Of a stretch of 64,000 nt of DNA, positions 27,878 to 36,369 are shown piece by piece. Position 1 is the stretch's first letter, and each line of letters opens with the position of its first letter. Both the position numbers and the translations under genes were made by a program. Origin of the DNA: an uncultured Flavobacteriales bacterium (GTDB lineage: Bacteria > Bacteroidota > Bacteroidia > Flavobacteriales_G > Salibacteraceae); NCBI GenBank assembly GCA_943788145.1, contig CALSPD010000002.1, positions 161,197 through 225,196 of the forward strand, read 5' to 3'. The notes under the pieces are model-generated. The model was given only the letters and a program-made list of their open reading frames with translations, had not been told where the DNA came from and ran no database searches.

Positions 27878-28914
27878 ATGAAGATAGAGAACTCCTCACA
27901 GGCAGCCGCTATCATCGGTTTGATCAATACCGCTGTTGCAGCCATCTTGCTTGGGGTCTTATATGTTGCTTATGGATCTATTTTTCCCGCTTGGTGTTTA
28001 GCAATCGTCCCAGCCGGGGTTTTTCTATGTTCCTATCTGATCGCATGGCTGATTATAGATAAAATCATTGTTGCCAAAATCAATGTCATATATCGCATCA
28101 TTCAAGGGTCTGATAAATCGAAAACCTCTACTCCGAAAGCCACACCTGCAATTTCTCAGGTAAAGGATGAAGTGCTAGCCTGGTCGAGTGTAAAGCACGA
28201 AGAGATTTTGTCGCTGCGTCAAGAAGCGCGCTTTAGACGAGAGTTTATTGGGAATCTAGCCCATGAACTTCGCACACCCAATTTTCAATATGCAGGGATA
28301 TTTGGATACGCTAATTGAGGGTGGATTGGAAGATCCAAAAATCAATTACGACTATCTGAACCGAGCGGATAAAAACCTTGAACGACTGACCGCTTTGGTC
28401 AAGGATATGGATGAGATTGCCAACATTGAGGCGGGTCGTGAGTCGATGAAAGTCGAGCGTATTAATATCTTGGATTTGGTCGAGGGCGTTTTTTCTCTCA
28501 TGGAAATTAGAGCAAAGGAAAAGAAGATTAATTTGAGGTTTGATAAGGAATACGACAGACCAATTTGGGTGAAAGCAGACCGCGAAAAAACTGATTCGTG
28601 TTTTTTCGAATTTGATATTGAATGCGATTTACTATGGCCACAAGAAGGGCTATTGTGAAATTCAGTTTACAGAAATGTCGGGGAAGATGCTTGTAGAGGT
28701 AAAGGACAACGGAATCGGAATTGCAGAAATCGATCTGCCTAGACTGTTCGAACGATTTTACCGTGTAGATAAAAGTCGTTCGCGCAATGAGGGTGGAACG
28801 GGCCTTGGTTTAGCCATTGTAAAACACATTATTGAATCGCATGGGCAAACCATTAATGTGCACAGCACTTTAAACGAAGGCACAACGTTTTCTTTTACCC
28901 TCGACAAAGCTTAG
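27878..28914 (+). pseudogene. phoR: PhoR-like sensor histidine kinase, two frameshifts
   Basis: The partner kinase of the PhoB-like regulator. The first frame (27878-28318) has two transmembrane helices near the N-terminus (AAIIGLINTAVAAILLGVLY, LAIVPAGVFLCSYLIAWLI) and the H-box FIGNLAHELRTP. One extra A at 28280-28281 breaks it; the next frame continues FNMQGYLDTLIEGGLEDP. A second extra base in the A-run 28585-28590 breaks the frame after ADREK; repair gives LIRVFSNLILNAIYYG (N-box). The last frame carries VEVKDNGIGIAE, RLFERFYRVDKSRSR and GGTGLGLAIVKHIIESHG. All catalytic motifs are intact after repair. No PAS domain is seen, so it is a short PhoR as common in Bacteroidota. Confidence 0.8.
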
Positions 28915-28960
28915 TTTCGAAACTTTTCCTACTAATCGTTTCTCGTTTTAACCTTCACCA

Positions 28961-29947
28961 TTGGATAAGTTTCGCACCATTATTTCGGCTCCTGAGTATC
29001 CCTTCAGCATTTCGCATAGCTCGAAAGTGGTTTTGTTAGGGTCTTGTTTTGCTCAAAACATCGGTGATTTGCTTTTGGAAGCTAAGCTCTCAACGTCTGT
29101 AAATCCCTTTGGGATATTATTCAATCCTTTTTCGGTGATGAACGCGCTGGAGCGGATGCTTAACAATCGGCCCTACCTCGAATCAGAGTTGATTGAAGTT
29201 TCCGATCATTTTGTTAGCTTGGACCACCATGGGCGCTTTAATCAACGAACGGCAGCGGCAACGCTTCAGGGGATTAATGAAGAATTGGAAAACGGCCGAC
29301 AGCGACTGTTAGAAGCCGATGTCGTTTTTATCACCCTCGGCAGCGCATGGGTTTACCATCACAAAACCATGGATCATACCGTGGCTAATTGTCACAAAAT
29401 CCCAAATAAGGAATTTGAAAAACGCCTCCTTAGTTTTCAGGACGTTCACTTGATTTTAAGGCATATCCCAGCTTTTTTTGCAGCGAAGAAAATGACGGCC
29501 AACATCGTTTTCACGGTGAGCCCAGTGCGCCATTGGAAAGACGGACCCATTCAAAACCAGCGCAGCAAATCCATTTTAAACACGGCCATTCATGAAGTGG
29601 TGGATGAATTTGACAGCTGCCATTATTTTCCGAGCTATGAATTCATGATCGATGATTTGCGCGATTATCGATTTTACGGAGCCGATATGCTTCACCCCTC
29701 TGCACCAGCGATTGATTATGTCTGGGAGAAATTTCAAGACAGCTTTTTCAGCGATGAAACGCGCATCATTTGCAAAGAAGTGCAGGCCGTAGTCGAGGCA
29801 TCCAAACATCGACCTATGGATCCAGAGAGCAATTCCTTTCAGCGCTTTGTTCGAAAACAACTTGATTTGATAGATGGTCTTGAAGTGAAGTTTCCGCAAT
29901 TGGACATGGCCGAAGAGCGAGCGCTTTTTGAAAGCTATCGCATGTAA
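28961..29947 (+). CDS. GSCFA domain-containing protein
   Basis: A 328-residue protein of the GSCFA family, named after the motif present here as VVLLGSCFAQNIGDLL (about residues 24-39). Other family landmarks are NPFGILFNPFSV, FITLGSAWVYHH, TVSPVRHWKDGP and YFPSYEFMIDDLRDYRFYG with DMLHPS. The family resembles SGNH/GDSL hydrolases, with Ser in GSCFA and a C-terminal D-x-x-H-like DMLH motif, but substrates are unknown. The start is TTG at 28961. It follows phoR by 46 bases and converges on the glycosyltransferase gene. Confidence 0.85.
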   Translation: MDKFRTIISAPEYPFSISHSSKVVLLGSCFAQNIGDLLLEAKLSTSVNPFGILFNPFSVMNALERMLNNRPYLESELIEVSDHFVSLDHHGRFNQRTAAATLQGINEELENGRQRLLEADVVFITLGSAWVYHHKTMDHTVANCHKIPNKEFEKRLLSFQDVHLILRHIPAFFAAKKMTANIVFTVSPVRHWKDGPIQNQRSKSILNTAIHEVVDEFDSCHYFPSYEFMIDDLRDYRFYGADMLHPSAPAIDYVWEKFQDSFFSDETRIICKEVQAVVEASKHRPMDPESNSFQRFVRKQLDLIDGLEVKFPQLDMAEERALFESYRM

Positions 29948-29954
29948 AAACCGT

Positions 29955-30875
29955 TCAGTTTCCGTGCAATTGAGCCAAATATTCTTGCTCCGTTTGACCG
30001 GGTGTTGGATAAAAGGTGGCCGTTAATCCAAGGACATGCAAATCCATGATTGTACTATAACCACTCCGCGCAAAGATTTCCTCAGACTGCGCTAGCGCTT
30101 GAATAAAGGATTGGTCATCAAGGTGAGTCACGACTTTTAGCTGCCCAATTTCTCGACTTTCATCTGAGTCGGGCTTGCCTCTCAGAATGAGCGCTGGCTC
30201 TTCGCTTTCGATAAATTGCCTCGCCATTTCGACTTCGAACAGCGATCGTTGGGACTCTGGTCCACTAATGATTGCAATAGACTTCCATTTTGATGCTTGG
30301 CGCTTGACGGGTTCGCTGAATCGACTTAAAGGGCCAATGTATCGAGCGTTTTTTGGCAGGATTTCAGGGTGGGAAAGTATGCCCGCCAAACCAGGGGCGG
30401 CTTCATAGTCGGGAATCCAAACTTCCTTGTATTGGCGCATCACCCAACGGTTTAAAACATTGATCAAACCTTGAAAATGTGGACTTAAAATTTGCACTTG
30501 ATGGGTGATGAAAATGCATTTGGTTTTACGCGACCATAGTCCAAATCGTGAATCTGAAATCACTAGGTCAATCTTCATCGTTCGAATCAGTCGTTGGAGA
30601 GTTTTATGCTCACGCCAAATACTGTGAAGAAAACTCGGACCGCGCCAAAAGAAGTGGCGAGACATATTACCATCGCGGGGATAGGTGATTTCCATGAAAG
30701 GAATATCGATGAATTGGAGGTCGGGAAATCGGGCCATAATGATGCCCCTCGGCCCTCCTTTCGCTGCTATGATTACCTCGTTTCCATGATCGATCTGTTG
30801 CTGGATGATGGGAATGCACCTTGTTGCATGACCTAAACCCCAGTGAAGGGGAGCTATTAAAACCCGTTTACCCAC
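29955..30875 (-). CDS. MurG-like glycosyltransferase (family 28 C-terminal domain)
   Basis: A 306-residue GT-B glycosyltransferase-like protein. The N-terminus has the glycine-rich loop APLHWGLGHATRCIPI and GNEVIIAAKGGPRGI, and the C-terminal half has FARSGYSTIMDL, where the nucleotide-sugar binding segment is expected. PTPGQTEQEYLAQ near the end matches the family's acceptor-site helix. It is shorter than MurG and is likely to modify an unknown surface sugar or lipid. It begins 57 bases from the divergent trmB gene. Confidence 0.78.
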   Translation of the reverse strand: MGKRVLIAPLHWGLGHATRCIPIIQQQIDHGNEVIIAAKGGPRGIIMARFPDLQFIDIPFMEITYPRDGNMSRHFFWRGPSFLHSIWREHKTLQRLIRTMKIDLVISDSRFGLWSRKTKCIFITHQVQILSPHFQGLINVLNRWVMRQYKEVWIPDYEAAPGLAGILSHPEILPKNARYIGPLSRFSEPVKRQASKWKSIAIISGPESQRSLFEVEMARQFIESEEPALILRGKPDSDESREIGQLKVVTHLDDQSFIQALAQSEEIFARSGYSTIMDLHVLGLTATFYPTPGQTEQEYLAQLHGN

Positions 30876-30932
30876 TAGTCCAAAAGAAAGAAATCAATCC
30901 ACACCTTTGCCGCTCGATAGAGAAACATTGTC

Positions 30933-31640
30933 ATGGGGAAAAACAAACTAGCCAAATTCGCAAAAAACAAAACCTTCTCACATGTGCTGCAACCCAGCAA
31001 CGAAGCCGTTTTGAATGGAGATTTTCACTTGAAAGGTAAATGGAGCGAGGAGTTTGGCAACAATAATCCAATAGTACTCGAATTAGCTTGTGGCAAAGGA
31101 GAATACTCGGTTGGCATGGCTGAAATATATCCAGACAAAAATTTTATTGGCATCGACATTAAAGGCGCACGCATCTTTTCTGGGGCGAAGGAGGTGGAAG
31201 ATAAGGGTTTGAAAAACGTTAGGTTTCTGCGCACGAAAATCGACTTTATCAATTCTTTTTTTGCTGAAAATGAAATCAGCGAAATCTGGATACTTTTTGC
31301 CGACCCGCAATTGGTAAAACCTCGAAAACGCTTGACAAGTCAGTTATTTCTCAATCGCTACATCAAATTGCTGAAACCATCTGGGCTATTGAATTTGAAA
31401 TCGGACAGCGATGAATTGTATGCCTTCACTAAAAATGAGTCCGTTCCAGCATTTAATGTAGAGAACAAGAAGCTCCAATTTGAGAAACTTGACGACACGA
31501 ATGAGCTTTACGAAAAAGGAATAAAAAGTTTTGACGAAACCATGCAAGCCGTATTGAACATTCGAACCTTTTACGAACAAATGTGGTTGGAGCAAGGCAA
31601 GAAAATCAAGTTTTTGAGTTATCGACTACAGGCCCGTTAA
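30933..31640 (+). CDS. trmB: tRNA (guanine-N7-)-methyltransferase
   Basis: A 235-residue SAM-dependent methyltransferase of the TrmB family, which makes m7G46 in tRNA variable loops. Evidence is the SAM site LELACGKGEYSVGMAE, NFIGIDIKGARI, and the TrmB signature FADPQLVKPRKRLTS with its Asp-Pro and basic patch. Bacteroidota members usually have FPDPQ; here it is FADPQ, a mild change. The C-terminal region ends FYEQMWLEQGKKIKFLSY, the family tail. It overlaps the tail of the convergent DUF5916 gene by 4 bases. Confidence 0.9.
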   Translation: MGKNKLAKFAKNKTFSHVLQPSNEAVLNGDFHLKGKWSEEFGNNNPIVLELACGKGEYSVGMAEIYPDKNFIGIDIKGARIFSGAKEVEDKGLKNVRFLRTKIDFINSFFAENEISEIWILFADPQLVKPRKRLTSQLFLNRYIKLLKPSGLLNLKSDSDELYAFTKNESVPAFNVENKKLQFEKLDDTNELYEKGIKSFDETMQAVLNIRTFYEQMWLEQGKKIKFLSYRLQAR

Positions 31641-34057
31641 TCCCTTGATGTGCGCAACTTACTACGCACCGTATTGTAATCGAGGAAATAGGTAAATCGA
31701 ACCGACACATTGTTTTGAACAGGGCTGTCGAAGGTGCCATCAAGGTTTTGATAATAAGACTGACCAACGGTGTTGTCAGCCGATGCAACGGCTTGCCGAT
31801 ACAAAATGACTAATTCGCTGCCTGGAGCAAACCACCACGAATATTTCAAGTCGATGTTAAACGCGTTGAAGTTTAAATCGTTCACTCCCGTTAAGCTTGC
31901 TGGGGTGAGATTGCCATCGTGTTCCAAGAGGTAAAAATCCTTGTAATCTACATCGGTGTAAGTGTGTCTCAGAACGAGCGTAACCGATGACTTTGGCGTA
32001 AAGACAAACTGCGCATCGATGGAGTTCGTAAAGGTCAACGTGTTTCTACGCCCAAAATGGATGTTGTTTGGGTCGGCATCAGGGACGTATCCATAATCGT
32101 TTTTGGCATCAACAATCTTGAATATGGGCAACGCAAAAAAGTGATCGCCTAGACGCAGGCGTGGCTTAAGCTGGAAAGTCGTTTCCTGCTTACCCAATCG
32201 ATTCCACCAAAAGAAAGTGCCGTTTGCGTCTATAGCGAATGTCTTGCGATAATCGGATGATATAAACCCGCCTACACTGCGTTGTGCCGGACCTTTAAAC
32301 CATCGACCCGCCTCGCGGGGTTCGAAGTAATTGTAAACGTCATTGGGAGTCATAGCCGCGTTTACCCCGAAGGCAAAGAACCTACGGAGCAAAAAGAAAT
32401 TCTTATAGGAAATAACCGTTTCCTCGTAGCGATAAGGGTTATATAAAAACTGATACCACGCTATGATGTCATGACTGAATTTATTAAAAGGACCAACAGG
32501 CTTTGTGGTTCTGTAACCCACTTCGCCTTGGTAGTAAATGGCGTTGTTTCTGCGTTGAAATCCTAGATCATTAATATTGTAATCATCCGTTTTAAGCTCA
32601 TGCTGAGCTGCCCATCGCCAATGTCCGCCAACATCGGCCAGTCGAGCCGAATAACGATATCCCGTTTCAATGGAATCACCCTGAAATATGGCGCTTTGAT
32701 TACCGCTAACATCCAATAAGTGGTTGCCGGATTTTGAATAGAATGACCCCAATAGTGCGGTTACGTTGGCATCGCGGCTGCCGCCTTTGCGCATGACATT
32801 GGTATTTACCAAACTCACCGAAGAATTGCGATTGAAGCGCTGATCCATTACGATGACATTGTAGTTTGTCATGGGTTCAGTAAGGACTTCCGTTTCCACC
32901 CCAGCTTCCACTCGGGTTGAATAATTGTCAGCCGTCAGCGCGTTCATAAATCCTAGTCCCAAGTTATTCTTTGTGCGACCCGAAACCTTGGTGGCATTGA
33001 TAAGCCGAGTATATTCTTGACGGATTTCTACCGAGTCAGAACGGTTCAAGTTTACGCCCTGAATGTTTTTTGGCGCCCCACCAATTCTTCGGGTATAAAG
33101 CAAGTTACCAATGTTAAACAGCTCTGTGCCTTCCGTGAAAAACTGCCTATTCTCATCAAACTGACTTTCAAATGGACTCAGATTGAGAAACTGCTCGTCA
33201 TATGCCACTTGGCCAAAGTCTGGAATCAAGGTGGCGTCAAGCGTAAAGCTTTCATTGATGCCATATTTTAAGTCGAGTCCAGCATTTATGTCATAAGTTG
33301 TTTTGCCGTTAAAATCATCGACATAAGATGAAACGTAAGGCATGGCTGAAAGCCGAATGGGTGGGTCGATGTTCGTCATTCCGGTGAGTAATCCGCATTG
33401 ATACTCCAAGCGATTGCCCGAAGCCAAATCGAGAAAATTCCATGAATAGGTTTTTCGGATTCTGCGGATGCTGCGCATGAAATTGAGCCCCCAATCGGCA
33501 ACAGGAGTTTCAGGAAACCGTAGAGCGATATAGGGGATTTCCGCTTCCATGATCCAGCCATTCTCGGTAATGCTTACCTCGCTTTTCCAAACCGAGTTGA
33601 GACTAAAGTCATCGCCATTGACCGTTGTTTTCGAATCGCTTTGTGTGCCCGCTGCGGTTACCCAAAAATTGAAATCACTCAGCCCATCGTTGTATGGATT
33701 GATGAAGAAGCCAAGCCAGTCGCAGTTTTCGTTGTAAACATCGCGTTTGGTGAGTTGTTTTAAAATGCTGTCGGGCGATGGATCGTAGAGCATGGCTCCG
33801 ATATAGAGGGCATTATCGGTGTATAAAACGCGAATTACGGTCTCAAAACCCTCGATTTCTGGCGCACCATTTTCAGGCTCATACATGATGAAGTCTTTGG
33901 CGATGGGAGCTGATTTCCACACATCATCATCGAGCTTGCCGTCAATGTGCGGAGCTTGCTCAATGCGCGTAGCCGCTATGGACTTTTTCGCAGCTTGAGT
34001 CAGTCCAAGCAGAGGTAGGAGGCCGAGGATTAAGGTTAGTCTAGTGGCTCTTGCCAT
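31637..34057 (-). CDS. DUF5916 outer-membrane protein with CBM9-like N-terminus
   Basis: An 806-residue protein with a signal peptide (RLTLILGLLPLLGLTQA). Residues 30-220 form a carbohydrate-binding family 9-like domain (PHIDGKLDDDVWKSAP, IRVLYTDNALYIGAMLYDP, WKSEVSITENGWIMEAEIPY). The DUF5916 barrel follows, with MPYVSSYVDDF, DATLIPDFGQVAYDEQ, FFTEGTELFN and IGGAPKNIQG. Such proteins are common in Bacteroidota outer membranes; function is unknown, although the first domain suggests glycan binding. It starts at 34057, 45 bases from the divergent alkyltransferase-like gene. Confidence 0.85.
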   Translation of the reverse strand: MARATRLTLILGLLPLLGLTQAAKKSIAATRIEQAPHIDGKLDDDVWKSAPIAKDFIMYEPENGAPEIEGFETVIRVLYTDNALYIGAMLYDPSPDSILKQLTKRDVYNENCDWLGFFINPYNDGLSDFNFWVTAAGTQSDSKTTVNGDDFSLNSVWKSEVSITENGWIMEAEIPYIALRFPETPVADWGLNFMRSIRRIRKTYSWNFLDLASGNRLEYQCGLLTGMTNIDPPIRLSAMPYVSSYVDDFNGKTTYDINAGLDLKYGINESFTLDATLIPDFGQVAYDEQFLNLSPFESQFDENRQFFTEGTELFNIGNLLYTRRIGGAPKNIQGVNLNRSDSVEIRQEYTRLINATKVSGRTKNNLGLGFMNALTADNYSTRVEAGVETEVLTEPMTNYNVIVMDQRFNRNSSVSLVNTNVMRKGGSRDANVTALLGSFYSKSGNHLLDVSGNQSAIFQGDSIETGYRYSARLADVGGHWRWAAQHELKTDDYNINDLGFQRRNNAIYYQGEVGYRTTKPVGPFNKFSHDIIAWYQFLYNPYRYEETVISYKNFFLLRRFFAFGVNAAMTPNDVYNYFEPREAGRWFKGPAQRSVGGFISSDYRKTFAIDANGTFFWWNRLGKQETTFQLKPRLRLGDHFFALPIFKIVDAKNDYGYVPDADPNNIHFGRRNTLTFTNSIDAQFVFTPKSSVTLVLRHTYTDVDYKDFYLLEHDGNLTPASLTGVNDLNFNAFNIDLKYSWWFAPGSELVILYRQAVASADNTVGQSYYQNLDGTFDSPVQNNVSVRFTYFLDYNTVRSKLRTSRD

Positions 34058-34102
34058 TTGGCGAAATTATGTCGTCAAGACGCTAATTTCCGCACATTAG
34101 GG

Positions 34103-34471
34103 ATGATTCGCGATTTTTATGATCAATTTGCATTCGTGGAAAAAGACTTTTTTGATCAAGTATATCAGGTGGCAAGGCTCATTCCCCATGGCAGAGTAAC
34201 GAGCTACGGAACCATTGGGAAATACCTAGGCGCAGCACGCTCAGCGCGTATGGTGGGTTGGGCTATGAACAACGCCCATGTTCAAATTCCTTCTGTTCCG
34301 GCACATCGTGTTGTGAATAGCCAAGGGCTGCTAACGGGTAAAATGCACTTTGAAACCCCCTTTACCATGCAAGAACGATTGGCTGCTGAAGGTGTAGAAG
34401 TCAAAAATGATAGGGTGGTAAATTTTACGAAAGTCTTTTGGGATCCGATGATAGAACTTGAGTTGGATTAG
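34103..34471 (+). CDS. MGMT-family alkyltransferase-like protein lacking the catalytic Cys
   Basis: This is a 122-residue DNA-binding domain of the O6-alkylguanine methyltransferase family. It shows VARLIPHGRVTSYGTIGKYLG, SARMVGWAMNNAH and the arginine-finger/active-site region, where the usual PCHR is PAHR (VPAHRVVNSQGLLTGK). With Ala for Cys it cannot accept an alkyl group, so it is an alkyltransferase-like (ATL) type protein that may flag O6-alkylguanine for nucleotide excision repair. The start was taken as ATG at 34103 (MIRDFYDQF); upstream codons in frame lack homology. Confidence 0.82.
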   Translation: MIRDFYDQFAFVEKDFFDQVYQVARLIPHGRVTSYGTIGKYLGAARSARMVGWAMNNAHVQIPSVPAHRVVNSQGLLTGKMHFETPFTMQERLAAEGVEVKNDRVVNFTKVFWDPMIELELD

Positions 34472-35421
34472 GCGTTAACCTCCTTCACAACCTTTTCCAA
34501 ATCGACATTAAAAACACAACCATCGTTAAACCCGCGGTTGCCAAGCTTGCTCGTAGGTCGCTTCTCGCAATCGGCTTCAATCATAACCGAACCAGATCCC
34601 GGTCGCCAAGGGGAAAAACCGAGTTGAGGGGTGGTTGCAAACCAAAGGGAAATGATTCTTTTTTCCAAAGCTGCAGCAATGTGCATTAGCCCCGTATCAT
34701 GGGTTATGATAACTTCTGCTTGTTTGATAAAGCTAGCGCTCTGTTGCAAGTCTAGCTTTCCACATGTATTCCAAACATGGCGCTCGGTGCGCTGCGAAAT
34801 TTCAAAACCCCGCACAGCATCTTCCTTACCACCCAACAGCACAATGGGCTTTTCTATGTTTTCACACAGCTCAATGATTTTTCGAGTAGGCAGGACTTTA
34901 CCTTCCATTTTCCCACCAATGGCGTAGGCTACATAGCCGTTATGAAAGCGTTCTGGCAAAGATTGAATGGAAATCTCCTTGTCCTTGGGAATAAAAAAAT
35001 CGAGCCCCTTTTCGTCATCAACTATCCCTAAAGATTTGACGGCCGCAATACAGCGCTCGGTAAAATGACCAATAGGCAGCCATTCTTTTTTCGTGCGCAC
35101 GTAAATCCATTTGGCCAAGTTTCGCTTTTCAATAGTGAAGGTCAAGGCTTTTGTTGCTCGCTTGACTTGCCTCGACCGCAGGTTGTTGTGTAGGTCGATA
35201 ACATAGTCATAGTTTGCCTCGCGAAGCACTTGCGCCACTTCTGAAACATGCTTTTGAATGCCGATGACACGATTGAGGTGTGGATTCAAATCCAAAATGG
35301 ACACATGCGCCTGTTTGGTGATGTAATCAATCTCCACTTCGCCTTCTAGCTGGGTTTTCAGCAATCGAATGACGGGCGTAGTCATTACAATATCGCCAAT
35401 GGAGCTGAAGCGAACGATCAA
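34468..35421 (-). CDS. Glycosyltransferase family 9 (heptosyltransferase-like)
   Basis: This 317-residue GT9 protein begins IVRFSSIGDIVMTTPVIRLL, the family's N-terminal nucleotide-binding loop. It also shows ANYDYVIDLHNNLRS, VAYAIGGKMEGKVLPTRK, IVLLGGKEDA and the C-terminal ITHDTGLMHIAAAL, which holds the ADP-heptose site. It probably adds a heptose or other sugar to lipopolysaccharide at the inner face of the membrane. The first usable start is TTG at 35421; upstream codons (KTTTRIL) still look like the family N-terminus before a stop codon, so the true start may be a rarer codon or a base was lost. Its tail overlaps the ATL gene by 4 bases. Confidence 0.85.
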   Translation of the reverse strand: MIVRFSSIGDIVMTTPVIRLLKTQLEGEVEIDYITKQAHVSILDLNPHLNRVIGIQKHVSEVAQVLREANYDYVIDLHNNLRSRQVKRATKALTFTIEKRNLAKWIYVRTKKEWLPIGHFTERCIAAVKSLGIVDDEKGLDFFIPKDKEISIQSLPERFHNGYVAYAIGGKMEGKVLPTRKIIELCENIEKPIVLLGGKEDAVRGFEISQRTERHVWNTCGKLDLQQSASFIKQAEVIITHDTGLMHIAAALEKRIISLWFATTPQLGFSPWRPGSGSVMIEADCEKRPTSKLGNRGFNDGCVFNVDLEKVVKEVNA

Positions 35422-35577
35422 TATGCGCGTAGTGGTTTTGATGCTGCGAATGTCACCAATTCAACCGAATCAGGGCATCGGATTGCTCCCATGTTTGTAG
35501 CAAATGATGGTTGAAAAAAGTTATTCTTTGACAGATGCGTGTTGCTTTTGCGAAAATTGATGTAATTAGTGGCTCGA

Positions 35578-36369
35578 ATGCTAATTGACAGCCACACCCA
35601 TATTTACCACGAAGATTTTGATGCGGACTTTGATCTCATGATCGCGCGAGCCAAACAAGCGGGCGTACAGCACTTTTTGATGCCCAACATTGATGTGGAA
35701 TACATCGAGGCGCTGCATAAAACAGCCGATCGCTTGCCCTATCACGCCCATCCCATGATGGGTTTGCACCCTTGTTCGGTCAAGGACGATTTTCAGCAAC
35801 AATTGGACGTTATTCACGAACATTTATTTAAGCCCGTGCGGAAATATGTGGCCGTGGGCGAAATAGGTATCGATCTCTATTGGGACAAGAGCACATTGGA
35901 TATCCAGGTCGAAGCATTTGAACAGCAAATAGAATGGGCTAAGATTTTAAAATTGCCCATTGTTATTCACGTGCGCGATGCTTTTGATGAGACCTTAGAA
36001 GTTATTGACCGCTTAAATGACGAATGGTTGACGGGCGTTTTTCATTGCTTCACCGGAACGAAAGAGCAAGCTCAGCACATCATTGATTATGGCGGTTTCA
36101 AATTGGGAATTGGCGGTGTAGTCACCTTCAAAAATGGCAAGATTGATCAATTCATTAGCGACATCGACCTGAAGCATTTGATTTTGGAAACGGATGCGCC
36201 CTATTTGGCTCCTGTGCCGCATCGAGGAAAACGAAACGAACCGGCTTACACTAAATTAGTTGCCGAAAAACTGGCAGAATGCTATCAACTTCCAGTGGAA
36301 GAAATCGCCCGAGCCACTACACAAAATTGCCGAGCATTATTTAACCGAGAATTTTCTGATCATGAATAA
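35578..36369 (+). CDS. tatD: TatD-family metal-dependent hydrolase
   Basis: This TatD-type nuclease-like TIM-barrel protein has about 263 residues. Metal ligands are DSHTHIY near the N-terminus, VGEIGID (Glu), LPIVIHVRDA (His), VFHCFTGT (His) and LILETDAPYLAP (Asp). The C-terminal NEPAYTKLVAEKLAE and ATTQNCRALF match the family. TatD enzymes are 3'-5' exonucleases or general phosphodiesterases. I start at the ATG at 35578 (MLIDSHTH); an in-frame start at 35569 is also possible. The stop overlaps the start of the next gene by 8 bases. Confidence 0.88.
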   Translation: MLIDSHTHIYHEDFDADFDLMIARAKQAGVQHFLMPNIDVEYIEALHKTADRLPYHAHPMMGLHPCSVKDDFQQQLDVIHEHLFKPVRKYVAVGEIGIDLYWDKSTLDIQVEAFEQQIEWAKILKLPIVIHVRDAFDETLEVIDRLNDEWLTGVFHCFTGTKEQAQHIIDYGGFKLGIGGVVTFKNGKIDQFISDIDLKHLILETDAPYLAPVPHRGKRNEPAYTKLVAEKLAECYQLPVEEIARATTQNCRALFNREFSDHE

